Below, piece after piece: positions 29,124 to 40,592 of a stretch of DNA of 64,000 nt. How positions within the stretch are numbered: the stretch's first letter is position 1; each line of letters opens with the position of its first letter. The notes under the pieces were generated by a model that ran no database searches, was not told where the DNA came from, and was given only the letters and a program-made list of their open reading frames with translations. The stretch is from Zhengella mangrovi (GTDB lineage: Bacteria > Pseudomonadota > Alphaproteobacteria > Rhizobiales > Rhizobiaceae). The translations under genes were made by a program, and so were the position numbers. The DNA is taken from contig NZ_PDVP01000021.1 of NCBI RefSeq assembly GCF_002727065.1, forward strand, positions 1-64,000, written 5' to 3'.

Positions 29124-29978
29124 GTGACCGATACGCCGTTTTCGGAAGGGGCCGGACCGGTCGCGGAACTGGTTCGCGACGGCACCGGCCGTGCGCGGCT
29201 GAAGCTTGGCGAGATCTTCTTCGAAACCGTCTTCCAGCCGGCGTTCCGCGTGCGTGGCACGCAACTGGTTCCCGATTTCGCCACCGCGCGGATCCGCCCC
29301 TATGGCAACGTGAACGCGCGGGCCGTGCTGCGGCGCCTGACCTCCGGCCCGGGCGCCGGCCAGGCCAATGCCCTGGCGCGGTCCAACCTCGGATTTCTCG
29401 ATCCGGACTCCTTGTGTTTCTGCGAGGATCACCTGCTGCCGGATTCGCTGGCCGGGGGCGCGCTGGACCAGCTTCTCGCGGCCGCCGGCGATGCCTTCAT
29501 GATGCCGGACCAGATCGTGTGGCGCCTGTCGCTGCCGGTTGCCGGCAAGGCCGGCGCCGAGATCGCGCGGGCGAGGGAGGCGGGCGTGCGCATCGCGCTC
29601 AGGATCACGCAGGAAGATCCGGCCATGGCCATCGCGGCGGCTCGCGAACACGGCGCGGAGATGGTTCATCTCGGCGTCGAATGGTCGGGCGCCTGGCTGG
29701 AAAACGTCGCGGCGGCGCGCACGCTGCTGGCGGCCATGGTGCAGCGGCTGGTCGATGCCGGCTGCGGCGTCTCGATGACCGGCCTGACCTCGGCGGCGCA
29801 ACTGGATGCCGCGCTGGCAGCCGGTGTCGAATGGGTGCAGGGCGGCTACCTGGCTGCCGCGATCGGCGCCGGGCGGGCGACGGGCTGGAAGCCGCTGAAT
29901 GGCCAGGCCCTGCGCAAGGCCGAACACAAGGTCACCCTGATCCGGCCGCCGCAACCGCCGAGGCATCAGCAATATTGA
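29124..29978 (+). CDS. Degenerate EAL-like domain protein
   Basis: A 284-aa protein that aligns by pattern with the preceding EAL protein: FETVFQPAFRV corresponds to the QPIF strand and EWVQGGYLAAAIGAG to the terminal QGF strand. The catalytic signature is gone: the EAL position reads ATARIRP, and the EITE and DDYG motifs are absent (RLSLPVAGK; LRITQED). It is probably enzymatically inactive and may bind c-di-GMP or the partner protein. The start is a GTG with GGCAGGAGG about 10 nt upstream. The 30-bp gap to the active-looking EAL gene indicates an operon. Confidence 0.65.
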   Translation: MTDTPFSEGAGPVAELVRDGTGRARLKLGEIFFETVFQPAFRVRGTQLVPDFATARIRPYGNVNARAVLRRLTSGPGAGQANALARSNLGFLDPDSLCFCEDHLLPDSLAGGALDQLLAAAGDAFMMPDQIVWRLSLPVAGKAGAEIARAREAGVRIALRITQEDPAMAIAAAREHGAEMVHLGVEWSGAWLENVAAARTLLAAMVQRLVDAGCGVSMTGLTSAAQLDAALAAGVEWVQGGYLAAAIGAGRATGWKPLNGQALRKAEHKVTLIRPPQPPRHQQY

Positions 29979-30054
29979 TCGACGGGTGCGGTCTTTTGAC
30001 TGGTCGCGGCCCGGGCCGCGCGGCATGATCGGCGCAGCCACGGGAAGCCAGATC

Positions 30055-30681
30055 ATGCTCACGCTCTATTCCATGCCCAGTTCCGGAAACAGCTACAAGG
30101 TCCGGCTGCTGTTCGCCAAGCTGGGCATTCCGTTCCGCCACGTCGCCGCCGAGTACGGGTCCGGCGTGACCACCAGCGCGGAATTCCGGGCGCTCAACCC
30201 GCATGGCCGCGTCCCGCTGGTCCGGTTCGAGGACGGGCGCGTGCTGTCGGAATCCAATGCCATCCTCCTCTATTTCGCGGAAGGAACGCGGTTCCTGCCG
30301 GAGGACCGGTTCGACCAGGCCAAGGTGCACCAATGGATGTTCTGGGAGCAGAACTCGCATGAGGCGACCATCGCGGTGCGGGCTGCGATCCTCAGCTACG
30401 AGCACCGGGCAGGCGAGCGCCGGCCCGAGATCCTCGACCCGCTGCTGGACGCGGGGCATCGCAACCTCGCGACGATGGACGTGCAACTGGCAAAGACGCC
30501 GTTCCTGGCGGGGAACAGTCTGAGCGCGGCCGATCTCTGCCTCTATGCCTATACCCATAGTGCGGAGACGCGCGGCGGCTTCGACCTGTCGCGGTTCCCG
30601 GCGGTGTCGGCATGGCTGGCCCGGGTGGAGGCCGATGCGCCGCACGTGCCGCTGTCCTGGCTCGGTGACAATCCGGCGTGA
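30055..30681 (+). CDS. Glutathione S-transferase family protein
   Basis: A 208-aa protein with an N-terminal thioredoxin-like domain (MLTLYSMPSSGNSYKVRLLFAKLG; catalytic Ser in the SSGNS region), the glutathione-binding NPHGRVPLV and LSESNAILLYFAEG, and an all-helical C-terminal domain ending LSAADLCLYAYTHSA. It conjugates or reduces with glutathione in the cytoplasm; substrate unknown. ATG at 30055, preceded by GGGAAG, matches the family N-terminus; an in-frame upstream ATG adds unrelated residues. It follows the EAL pair but the 76-bp gap suggests a separate transcript. Confidence 0.93.
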   Translation: MLTLYSMPSSGNSYKVRLLFAKLGIPFRHVAAEYGSGVTTSAEFRALNPHGRVPLVRFEDGRVLSESNAILLYFAEGTRFLPEDRFDQAKVHQWMFWEQNSHEATIAVRAAILSYEHRAGERRPEILDPLLDAGHRNLATMDVQLAKTPFLAGNSLSAADLCLYAYTHSAETRGGFDLSRFPAVSAWLARVEADAPHVPLSWLGDNPA

Positions 30682-30784
30682 TCCTTTTCGTCGCGGCATG
30701 CAATCCCGGCTTGCCTTCCCGCGCGTCCGCGCCATCATGAAAGGGAAGGGATTGTCCCCGCTTGGGGAGCCAAGGAGTACCCCG

Positions 30785-31195
30785 ATGCAAAAGCCTGTTC
30801 GAGAGCATTTCCGCTTTGCGGCCTGTCGCTCCAATGCTCTTTATCGTTATCCTGACGCAATTGCGGACGCCAGACCGGCATCCACTTTCGCCGGAATTGC
30901 CCTGGCACTTGTTGCCAGCCTGGCCGCGGCCACGCCGGCGCAGGCGATCAACCGCTACAACGTCGACCATCGCAGTTGCGACGACGTGCATGACATCATC
31001 GACGACGATGGCGCCGCCATCCTGCGCTACACCTCGCCGTCGGGGTCCGGGATGACGCTGTACGACCGGTTCGTCCGGCACGGCGGCTACTGCCCGACCG
31101 GGCAGGTGGCGACGCCGGTCTATATCCCGGTCGCCGGCACGCGGTCGTGCCCGGTTCTTGCCTGCAAGGACCCGGTCTGGCAGGAAAACGACTGA
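30785..31195 (+). CDS. Small exported Cys-containing protein of unknown function
   Basis: A 136-aa protein with an unusually long signal peptide (about 54 residues, cleavage AQA-IN). AAGGAGT upstream supports the ATG. Codons 6-39 coincide with a 99-bp RIME-like element, which supplies the n-region and the beginning of the hydrophobic core. The mature part (about 82 residues) contains four Cys (SCDDVH, GGYCPTG, RSCPVLACK), likely two periplasmic disulfides, and a GMTLYDRFVRHGGYC block. I do not recognise the family. A strong terminator follows immediately. Confidence 0.75.
   Translation: MQKPVREHFRFAACRSNALYRYPDAIADARPASTFAGIALALVASLAAATPAQAINRYNVDHRSCDDVHDIIDDDGAAILRYTSPSGSGMTLYDRFVRHGGYCPTGQVATPVYIPVAGTRSCPVLACKDPVWQEND
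30802..30900 (+). repeat. RIME-like element inside a coding sequence
   Basis: Left palindrome AGAGCATT (30802-30809) / AATGCTCT (30833-30840) and right palindrome from GCAATTGCGGACGC to CTTTCGCCGGAATTGC (30858-30900). It has the same order and 99-bp length as the intergenic copy at 8272-8370. The length is a multiple of three, and it contains no stop in the coding frame of the host gene. Confidence 0.85.
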
Positions 31196-31205
31196 GGCGG
31201 TTTCG

Positions 31206-31232
31206 GGCGGCCGGACAACCGGCCGCCGTTTT
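31206..31232 (+). terminator. Intrinsic terminator after the small exported protein
   Basis: A 9-bp stem GGCGGCCGG / CCGGCCGCC with an ACAA loop, followed by GTTTTCC on the plus strand. It lies between the converging small exported protein and carB genes. Confidence 0.85.
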
Positions 31233-31244
31233 CCGTGTCCCGGC

Positions 31245-34730
<3,486 letters not shown>

Positions 34731-34940
34731 GGGTGTCTTCCGGCTCTCGTTCGCGCGCAAAGGCCGGCTCGGAAAACCGGCCGGCGGCGGGACTCGTTCG
34801 TTCAAGGCTAGGTGGGCCTTATAGGGGAGAGGATCACGCGAGGGAACCCCGGAAATGGCGAATGTGCACCGGGAATCGACGGCATCGCGCGCCGGGTGGC
34901 ACAGCAGTGGAAAACAGGGCCGGCCGGCGCTGGAACCCCG

Positions 34941-35786
34941 CTATCCGAGCCAGGCTTTCACATCCGCCATGTTGCCGCGGCTGACGGGCACGTCCGCGCC
35001 GTCGGTGGTGCGGATCAGCGTGCGGCCGTTCCTGCCCGGTTCGCGGATGACCCCGGCCACGCCGTCCCTCGCCACCCAGTGGGAGCGGTGGACCTGCAGT
35101 CCGTCCACGGGGGAGGCCTCGCGGATGGCATCGGCCAGGCGCATCAGCACCATCTCGCGGCCGCGCGCGGTGACGACCAGCACGTAGTGGTCCTGCACCT
35201 CCAGGCGCACCAGGGCGCCGCGCTTGCCGGTGGCCAGGCGGTCCAGCAGGGCAGGGCGGGGCGGCTGTGAACGGCCGGCCGGTGCTTCGGGTTCATCGCT
35301 GCTCTCGCGGGCCGTGACCGCATCGGGCGCCGACGCCAGATCATCCGCCGTCTTCGTGCCGTCCAGCGCCATCCACGACAACAGGCACATGACGAGCGCG
35401 ATGGGCAGGGCGGTCGCGGCATCGGAGGCATATTCCGCCAGGCTGATCGGGGCGCCCCGGAACGCGGCGTTGACGAGCAGCAGCATCAGCGCCATCGGCA
35501 GCACGGCGAGCGCGGCGCCGACGAGCATGCGCGGCAGCACGTGGCCGATCCAGCCCGCCAGCGCAGCGTCAAAGAAGGCGACGAAGACAAGCGCGAGCAT
35601 CCAGGCAAAGGCCTGCACGATCAGCCAGTAACCCAGGCGGGCGGGCAGGGCGAGGCCCTCCAGCGTGCCGAACGGGCCGACCGACGTGAAGAGAACGACC
35701 ACGGCGCCGAACACCAGCCAGATGCGGGGATTGGCGAGGATCGACTGCAATTCGCGAAGCGTGGATTGCAGAATGGTCTCTTTCAC
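34941..35786 (-). CDS. Membrane-bound LytTR-domain transcriptional regulator
   Basis: About 281 aa. The N-terminal half has four transmembrane helices (roughly residues 18-145). A Pro/Ser linker leads to a C-terminal LytTR DNA-binding domain (RLEVQDHYVLVVTARGREMVLMRLADAI, VHRSHWVARDGV, TTDGADVPVSRGN). The membrane part may sense an envelope signal directly, as in other membrane LytTR regulators. The start is a GTG at 35786 with GGAG 7 nt upstream; no suitable ATG exists and the frame continues far upstream. It is divergent from the DUF2306 gene, a likely target, with 108 bp between them. Confidence 0.85.
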   Translation of the reverse strand: MKETILQSTLRELQSILANPRIWLVFGAVVVLFTSVGPFGTLEGLALPARLGYWLIVQAFAWMLALVFVAFFDAALAGWIGHVLPRMLVGAALAVLPMALMLLLVNAAFRGAPISLAEYASDAATALPIALVMCLLSWMALDGTKTADDLASAPDAVTARESSDEPEAPAGRSQPPRPALLDRLATGKRGALVRLEVQDHYVLVVTARGREMVLMRLADAIREASPVDGLQVHRSHWVARDGVAGVIREPGRNGRTLIRTTDGADVPVSRGNMADVKAWLG

Positions 35787-35894
35787 GAATTTCTCCGGCG
35801 GGTCGGCGCATGGTCCGTTGAGAAGCAGGGCCGACCATGGCGTCGTGGCGTCGAAATCGCAACGGGCAATCGCCCTTTCAACGGAGTTTTCGCC

Positions 35895-36944
35895 ATGACG
35901 CTCGACCCGGTCCTGACTGCGCCGCTGGCCATCCAGATCCACGTCTTCACCGTCGTTCCCGCCGCCGTTCTGGGTGCCTGGGTCCTCTACGGCCGCAAGG
36001 GCACCCCGCTGCACAGGCTGCTTGGCCGGGTGTGGGTGTTCCTCATGGCGGCGACGGCGCTGTCCTCCTTCTTCATCCACACCATCCGCATGATCGGGCC
36101 GTTCTCGCCGATCCACCTGCTCTCGGTCCTGACGCTCTTTTCCTGCTGCTACATCATCTGGTCGGCGCGGACGCGACGGCTGAAAGCCCACCGCCAGGCC
36201 GTCCTGGCGCTCTACTGGGGCGGCATCGGGCTGGATGGCGCCTTCACCATCGTGCGGGGGCGGATCATGAACCAGGTGGTGCTCGGCGGCGCCAATGCCT
36301 GGCCGCTGGCCATCGCCGCCGCGGTTGTCTGCGCGGGGGTTCTCGCCCATGTCTACCGCGGCGGCCGGTTCACGTGGACGGCACGGCGCAAGACAGCGGG
36401 CACGGCCCTGGCGGCCGCCGCCAGCCCGGTCTTGCTGCTCGCGTCCCACCAGGATGCCCATGCCGCACCGGGTGCCGCGCAGATCGTCACCGGCGCGCCG
36501 GTCTGGGTCTGGCCGCTGCTCGCCGCGCTCCTCGCGCTGGGGTGGCTGCGGTCGCGGCCGCGGGTCGTCCACCGGGTGCAGGTGATGATCCTGCCCTTCG
36601 TGTTCGCCGGCCTCGGCGCATGGTCCTTCTTCAGCAACGGCGCCTCGCTTGCCGCGGGCGCGGCGCTGGTCGCGGCCATTGCCGCCGGGTCCATGGCCGG
36701 GCAGATGCTGGCGCGGCGCGGCCCTTCCTTCGTGGACGAGAACGACATGGTGCACCTGCCGGGCGAATGGGTGTCCATGGCGCTGATCCTGGCGATCTTC
36801 GTGGCCCGGTTCGCCGCCGGCGCGGCGAGGGGTATCAACCCCGACCTCGACCATGCGCTGGTCATCGCCGTCCCGCTGGCCCTCGTTTCCGGTTTTTCCA
36901 TCGGCCTGACGGCCATGCGGGCCATCGTGCAGTCGACCCGGTAA
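35895..36944 (+). CDS. DUF2306-type polytopic membrane protein
   Basis: A 349-aa integral membrane protein with about nine hydrophobic helices. The N-terminal half (IQIHVFTVVPAAVLGAWVLYGRKGTPLHRLLGRVWVF and FSPIHLLSVLTLFS) has the DUF2306 pattern with its conserved His residues. The C-terminal half is another helical bundle with a GEWVSMALIL segment, resembling small membrane families found fused or next to DUF2306. Function unknown. ACGGAG before the ATG supports the start. The divergent LytTR regulator is the likely controller, and a strong terminator follows. Confidence 0.75.
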   Translation: MTLDPVLTAPLAIQIHVFTVVPAAVLGAWVLYGRKGTPLHRLLGRVWVFLMAATALSSFFIHTIRMIGPFSPIHLLSVLTLFSCCYIIWSARTRRLKAHRQAVLALYWGGIGLDGAFTIVRGRIMNQVVLGGANAWPLAIAAAVVCAGVLAHVYRGGRFTWTARRKTAGTALAAAASPVLLLASHQDAHAAPGAAQIVTGAPVWVWPLLAALLALGWLRSRPRVVHRVQVMILPFVFAGLGAWSFFSNGASLAAGAALVAAIAAGSMAGQMLARRGPSFVDENDMVHLPGEWVSMALILAIFVARFAAGAARGINPDLDHALVIAVPLALVSGFSIGLTAMRAIVQSTR

Positions 36945-36972
36945 CGCCCCGATACCGTTTCATGCCGGCATG

Positions 36973-37007
36973 CCCCGTCCGGGTCCAGTTGAACCCGGAC
37001 GGGGTTT
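36973..37007 (+). terminator. Intrinsic terminator after the DUF2306 gene
   Basis: A 12-bp stem CCCCGTCCGGGT / ACCCGGACGGGG with an 8-nt loop, followed by TTTGCT, 28 nt beyond the stop codon. Confidence 0.8.
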
Positions 37008-37047
37008 GCTGCATTAAAGGTCATCGATCATCCACGGAGTGAGCACG

Positions 37048-37980
37048 ATGCGCTGGAAGGGCCGAAGGCAGTCGGACAATGTCGAGGATCTTCGCGGCCA
37101 GAGCGGCGGCTACAACCGCGGGATCGAGCGCGGCGGCGGACGCATCCGCATTCCCATGGGCGGGCGTGGCGGCATGGGCGGCGCGCGCGGCGGCGGCCTT
37201 TCCGGCATCGTCATGCTCGTCATCCTGTTCTTCGTGCTCAAGGCCTGCGGCATCGACCCGCTGCAGATCCTGGCCGGCGGCGGCCTGGACCAGGTGACGA
37301 CGCCGCAGACGCAGACCAGCGGGCGCGCAAACGCGCCGGCGCAGGACGAGACCACGCAGTTCATGCGCACGGTGCTGGCCGAGACCGAAGACGTGTGGAA
37401 CGGCATCTTCCAGGCGGAAGGGCTGAATTATACAGAGCCGACCATGGTGCTGTTTTCCGGCCAGGTGCGCTCGGCCTGCGGCTTCGCCTCGTCGGCCTCC
37501 GGCCCGTTCTACTGCCCGGGCGACCGGAAACTCTACCTCGACACCTCGTTCTTCGACCAGCTTGCCCGCCAGTTCAAGGCATCGGGTGACTTCGCCCAGG
37601 CCTATGTCGTGGCGCACGAGGTGGGCCATCACGTGCAGAACCTGATCGGCGTGCTGCCGAAGTTCAACAAGATGCGCCAGTCGATGAGCGAGGTGGAAGC
37701 CAACCACATGTCGGTGCGCGTCGAGCTGCAGGCCGACTGCTTCGCTGGCATCTGGGCGCATTACACGGCGCAGAAGGGCCTGCTGGAAAAGGGCGACATC
37801 GAGGAGGCATTGAACGCGGCGCACCAGATCGGCGACGACACGCTGCAGAAGCGCAGCCAGGGCTATGTCGTGCCGGACAGCTTCAACCACGGCACGTCGC
37901 AGCAGCGGGCGACTTGGTTCGCCACCGGCCTGAAGAGCGGCAAGCTCTCGGCCTGCGACACGTTCAACAACCCGATCTGA
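37048..37980 (+). CDS. Neutral zinc metallopeptidase (YpfJ-like)
   Basis: A 310-aa protein of the putative neutral zinc metallopeptidase family. A Gly/Arg-rich N-terminus precedes one transmembrane helix (GLSGIVMLVILFFVLKACG). The large periplasmic domain has the zinc site AHEVGHH (HExxH) with a downstream ELQADCFAG, whose Glu is the likely third ligand region, and the family-typical CGFASSASGPFYCP and SFNHGTSQQRATWF. Substrate unknown. GGAG 8 nt upstream supports ATG at 37048 over a GTG at 37039. It converges with carA, with a terminator between. Confidence 0.93.
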   Translation: MRWKGRRQSDNVEDLRGQSGGYNRGIERGGGRIRIPMGGRGGMGGARGGGLSGIVMLVILFFVLKACGIDPLQILAGGGLDQVTTPQTQTSGRANAPAQDETTQFMRTVLAETEDVWNGIFQAEGLNYTEPTMVLFSGQVRSACGFASSASGPFYCPGDRKLYLDTSFFDQLARQFKASGDFAQAYVVAHEVGHHVQNLIGVLPKFNKMRQSMSEVEANHMSVRVELQADCFAGIWAHYTAQKGLLEKGDIEEALNAAHQIGDDTLQKRSQGYVVPDSFNHGTSQQRATWFATGLKSGKLSACDTFNNPI

Positions 37981-38016
37981 GCGGTCGGAAACCGCCAGCG
38001 ATCAGCGGCAAACGAG

Positions 38017-38048
38017 AAAAAGGGCGGTCTGCGATGGCGGGCCGCCCT
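38017..38048 (-). terminator. Intrinsic terminator of carA
   Basis: Stem AGGGCGG / CCGCCCT with a 14-nt loop, followed by a T-rich TTTTTC on the minus strand, about 30 nt beyond the carA stop. Confidence 0.75.
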
Positions 38049-38078
38049 TCGATTGTTCTCGCAGCAGGCCGGAAGCGC

Positions 38079-39281
38079 TCAGCGTTCGGCCAGGGCCGGC
38101 TCGCCCTTGCGGGCGCGGATCATGTTGGCGAAGCGCTGGAACAGGTAGTGGCTGTCCTGCGGGCCCGGCGAGGCTTCCGGGTGGTGCTGGACCGAGAACA
38201 CCGGGCGTCCGGTGAGGGTCAGGCCGCAGTTGGAGCCGTCGAACAGCGACACGTGCGTTTCCTGCACGCCTTCCGGCAGGCTGTCGCTGTCGACCGCGAA
38301 GCCGTGGTTCATCGACACGATCTCGACCTTGCCGGTGGTGTGGTCCTTGACCGGGTGATTGGCGCCGTGATGGCCCTGGTGCATCTTGGACGTCTTCGCG
38401 CCCAGCGCCAGCGCCAGCATCTGGTGGCCGAGGCAGATGCCGAAGACCGGGATGTCGGTCTTCAGCAGCTCGCGGATCATCGGCACGGCATATTCGCCGG
38501 TCGCCTCCGGGTCGCCGGGACCGTTGGACAGGAAGATGCCATCCGGCTTCAGCGCAAGGATGTCCTCGGCGGAGGTGCGCGCCGGCACGATGGTGACCTT
38601 CGCGCCGAGGCCCGCGAGCAGGCGCAGGATGTTGCGCTTGACGCCGAAATCGACGGCGACGATGTGCATGCGGTCGCCGGCGCCGGCGCCGAAGCCCTCG
38701 TCCCAGACCCAGGGGGTCTCGGACCAGGCGGCCGACTGGCCGGAGGTGACCTCTTTGGCAAGGTCGAGCCCGACGAGGCCGTGCCAGGCCTTGGCGCGTG
38801 CCTTGAGGTCGTCGATGTCGAAGCGACCGTCCGGATCGTGGGCGATGACGCCGTTGGCCATGCCCTTCTCGCGGATCAGCGTGGTGAGCGCGCGCGTATC
38901 GACGCCGGCCATGGCGATGATGCCGCGCTGCTTCAGCCAGGCGTCGAGGTGGGAGGCGGCCCGGTAGTTGGACGGGTTGGTGACATCGGCCTTGAACACC
39001 GCGCCGACGGCGCCGTGGCGCGCGGCCGGGGCCAGGTCCTCGATGTCCTCGTCATTGGTGCCGACATTGCCGATGTGCGGGAAGGTGAAGGTGACGATCT
39101 GGCCGGCGTAGGACGGGTCGGTGAGGATTTCCTCGTAGCCGGTCAACGCGGTGTTGAAGCAGACCTCCGCCTGCACGGCGCCGGTGGCGCCGAGGCCGCG
39201 GCCCTCGATGACGGTGCCATCGGCCAGAACGAGCAGGGCGGTGGGGCGGACAATGGTCCAGGGGGCGGTGGATGCGGTCAT
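38079..39281 (-). CDS. carA: Carbamoyl-phosphate synthase small subunit
   Basis: CarA is the glutaminase subunit that supplies ammonia to CarB. The 400-aa protein (E. coli 382) has the N-terminal CPSase domain (LADGTVIEGRGLGATG, ALTGYEEILTDPSYAGQIV) and a class I glutamine amidotransferase domain. In the latter the nucleophile Cys lies in GICLGHQ, and the His and Glu of the triad in QHHPEASPGP. CGGAGT upstream fixes the start at 39281. It is divergent from the GatB/YqeY gene. The leader is about 320 bp with an AT-rich dyad; no peptide attenuator was identified. Confidence 0.98.
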   Translation of the reverse strand: MTASTAPWTIVRPTALLVLADGTVIEGRGLGATGAVQAEVCFNTALTGYEEILTDPSYAGQIVTFTFPHIGNVGTNDEDIEDLAPAARHGAVGAVFKADVTNPSNYRAASHLDAWLKQRGIIAMAGVDTRALTTLIREKGMANGVIAHDPDGRFDIDDLKARAKAWHGLVGLDLAKEVTSGQSAAWSETPWVWDEGFGAGAGDRMHIVAVDFGVKRNILRLLAGLGAKVTIVPARTSAEDILALKPDGIFLSNGPGDPEATGEYAVPMIRELLKTDIPVFGICLGHQMLALALGAKTSKMHQGHHGANHPVKDHTTGKVEIVSMNHGFAVDSDSLPEGVQETHVSLFDGSNCGLTLTGRPVFSVQHHPEASPGPQDSHYLFQRFANMIRARKGEPALAER

Positions 39282-39607
39282 GGCTGAACTCCGTCGTCGT
39301 GCGCCGGCGGGCAATTTCGGGATTTCTGGGCGTTTCGGCTGCGGACCCATACACCTTGAAACCGGAAAGGACCAGTGCCATATGCTGCGCATGCACAAAA
39401 ACGGACGCCTGCGGCCCGGCACAAAGCCGGCGCAGGATCGTGCCCGTCCGCCGGAATCAACGGCGCATTTGACGCATCGTCAACCGAAAACTAGCTGTTG
39501 AAAAATTGAAAGCACAAATTTTTCAAATACTTGCTTGTTTTCGAAACGATTTGCATCATGCGCTGCTCGGCGGTAAATTCACAGCGCTTTAAAGGAGGCA
39601 ATCCATC
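39282..39607. other. Divergent carA / GatB-YqeY promoter region with AT dyad
   Basis: No gene. A perfect 10-bp inverted repeat TTGAAAAATT (39498-39507) / AATTTTTCAA (39517-39526) lies in an AT-rich stretch (39485-39560). The 12-mer GTTGAAAAATTG at 39497-39508 also occurs at 23465-23476, upstream of the AbcR-type sRNA. A regulatory site or promoter element is possible. Confidence 0.55.
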
Positions 39608-40057
39608 ATGCGCGATGCAATCGCCGCGGCGCTCAAAGAGGCGCTCAAGGCCAAGGACAAACGCCGCGTCTGCACGCTCCGGCTCATCCATGCCGCGGTC
39701 ACGGACCGGGACATCGCCAACCGGGGTGCGGGCAAGGATCCGGTCTCCGACGAGGATATCCTGCTGATCCTGGCGAAGATGGTGAAGCAGCGCGAGGAAT
39801 CGGCGAAAGCGTTCGAGGACGGCGCGCGGCTGGACATGGCCGACCAGGAGCGCCAGGAAATCGCTGTCATCCGCGAGTTCCTGCCGCGCCAGCTCTGCGA
39901 GGACGATACGCGGGCCGCCGTGCGCCAGGTCATCGACGACATCGGTGCGGAAGGCCTGCGCGACATGGGCCGCTGCATGGCGGCGCTCAAGGAGCGCTAC
40001 CCGGGGCAGATGGATTTCGCCAAGGCCAACGGCTTCGCCAAGACGATGCTGCAATAG
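39608..40057 (+). CDS. GatB/YqeY domain protein
   Basis: A 149-aa protein of the YqeY family, related to the tRNA-binding tail domain of the GatB amidotransferase subunit. It shows KEALKAKDKRRVCTLRLI at the N-terminus, the acidic DEDILLILAKMVKQREES helix and the C-terminal ALKERYPGQMDFAKANGFAK. The exact role is not established, but the gene commonly lies between carA and dnaG-rpoD in Rhizobiales, as here. A perfect AAAGGAGG site precedes the ATG, and a strong intrinsic terminator follows. Confidence 0.92.
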   Translation: MRDAIAAALKEALKAKDKRRVCTLRLIHAAVTDRDIANRGAGKDPVSDEDILLILAKMVKQREESAKAFEDGARLDMADQERQEIAVIREFLPRQLCEDDTRAAVRQVIDDIGAEGLRDMGRCMAALKERYPGQMDFAKANGFAKTMLQ

Positions 40058-40088
40058 CGGTCCGGCCGCATCACGGAAACGGTTCAGG

Positions 40089-40115
40089 CCCCGGCGTTCG
40101 ACGCCGGGGCTTTTT
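40089..40115 (+). terminator. Intrinsic terminator after the GatB/YqeY gene
   Basis: A 9-bp stem CCCCGGCGT / ACGCCGGGG with a TCG loop, followed by CTTTTT. It lies between converging genes. Confidence 0.92.
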
Positions 40116-40124
40116 AGTTGCGGG

Positions 40125-40592
40125 TCATAGGGATGGCCGCGTGAGCATGAGCCAGACGATGACCAGCACCGCGGCGAAGGCGGGAAAACCGAAGGCGAAC
40201 CACCAGCGGTACAGCCGGTGATACGCATCCGGCAGCGGCCGGCCGGCATCGCGCGCTTCCACCGCGAGGTCGCGCATGCGGACCTGCATCCAGACGACGG
40301 GAAGCCAGAACAGGCCGACAAGGACATAGAGGGCGAGCGACCAGCCGACCCAGCCTTGCAGGACGGGCCAGCCGACCTGGCGTGCCAGCAGATAGCCGGT
40401 GACCGGCTGGAGAACCACGGCCGTGGCCGTGAAGACGGTATCGGCGAGCACGACGATGCCCGCGACATGGGCGACCAGGCGCGCATCGCGCGTGCGGTTC
40501 GAGATCATCATGAAAAAGGCGATGCCGGCGCCGGTCCCGAGCAGGACCGTCGCGCCGACGACATGGGCGAAGCGGACGAGATCCTCGGTCAT
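40125..40592 (-). CDS. DUF2269-family membrane protein
   Basis: A 155-aa protein with four transmembrane helices. DLVRFAHVVGATVLLGTGAG at the N-terminus, with its HVVGA motif, and QPVTGYLLARQVGWPVLQGWVGWSL are typical of DUF2269. Function unknown. Its start overlaps the stop of the upstream SDR-DoxX gene by 4 bp (ATGA), so both are probably made together; such pairs recur in other proteobacteria. It converges with the GatB/YqeY gene across the shared terminator. Confidence 0.8.
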   Translation of the reverse strand: MTEDLVRFAHVVGATVLLGTGAGIAFFMMISNRTRDARLVAHVAGIVVLADTVFTATAVVLQPVTGYLLARQVGWPVLQGWVGWSLALYVLVGLFWLPVVWMQVRMRDLAVEARDAGRPLPDAYHRLYRWWFAFGFPAFAAVLVIVWLMLTRPSL

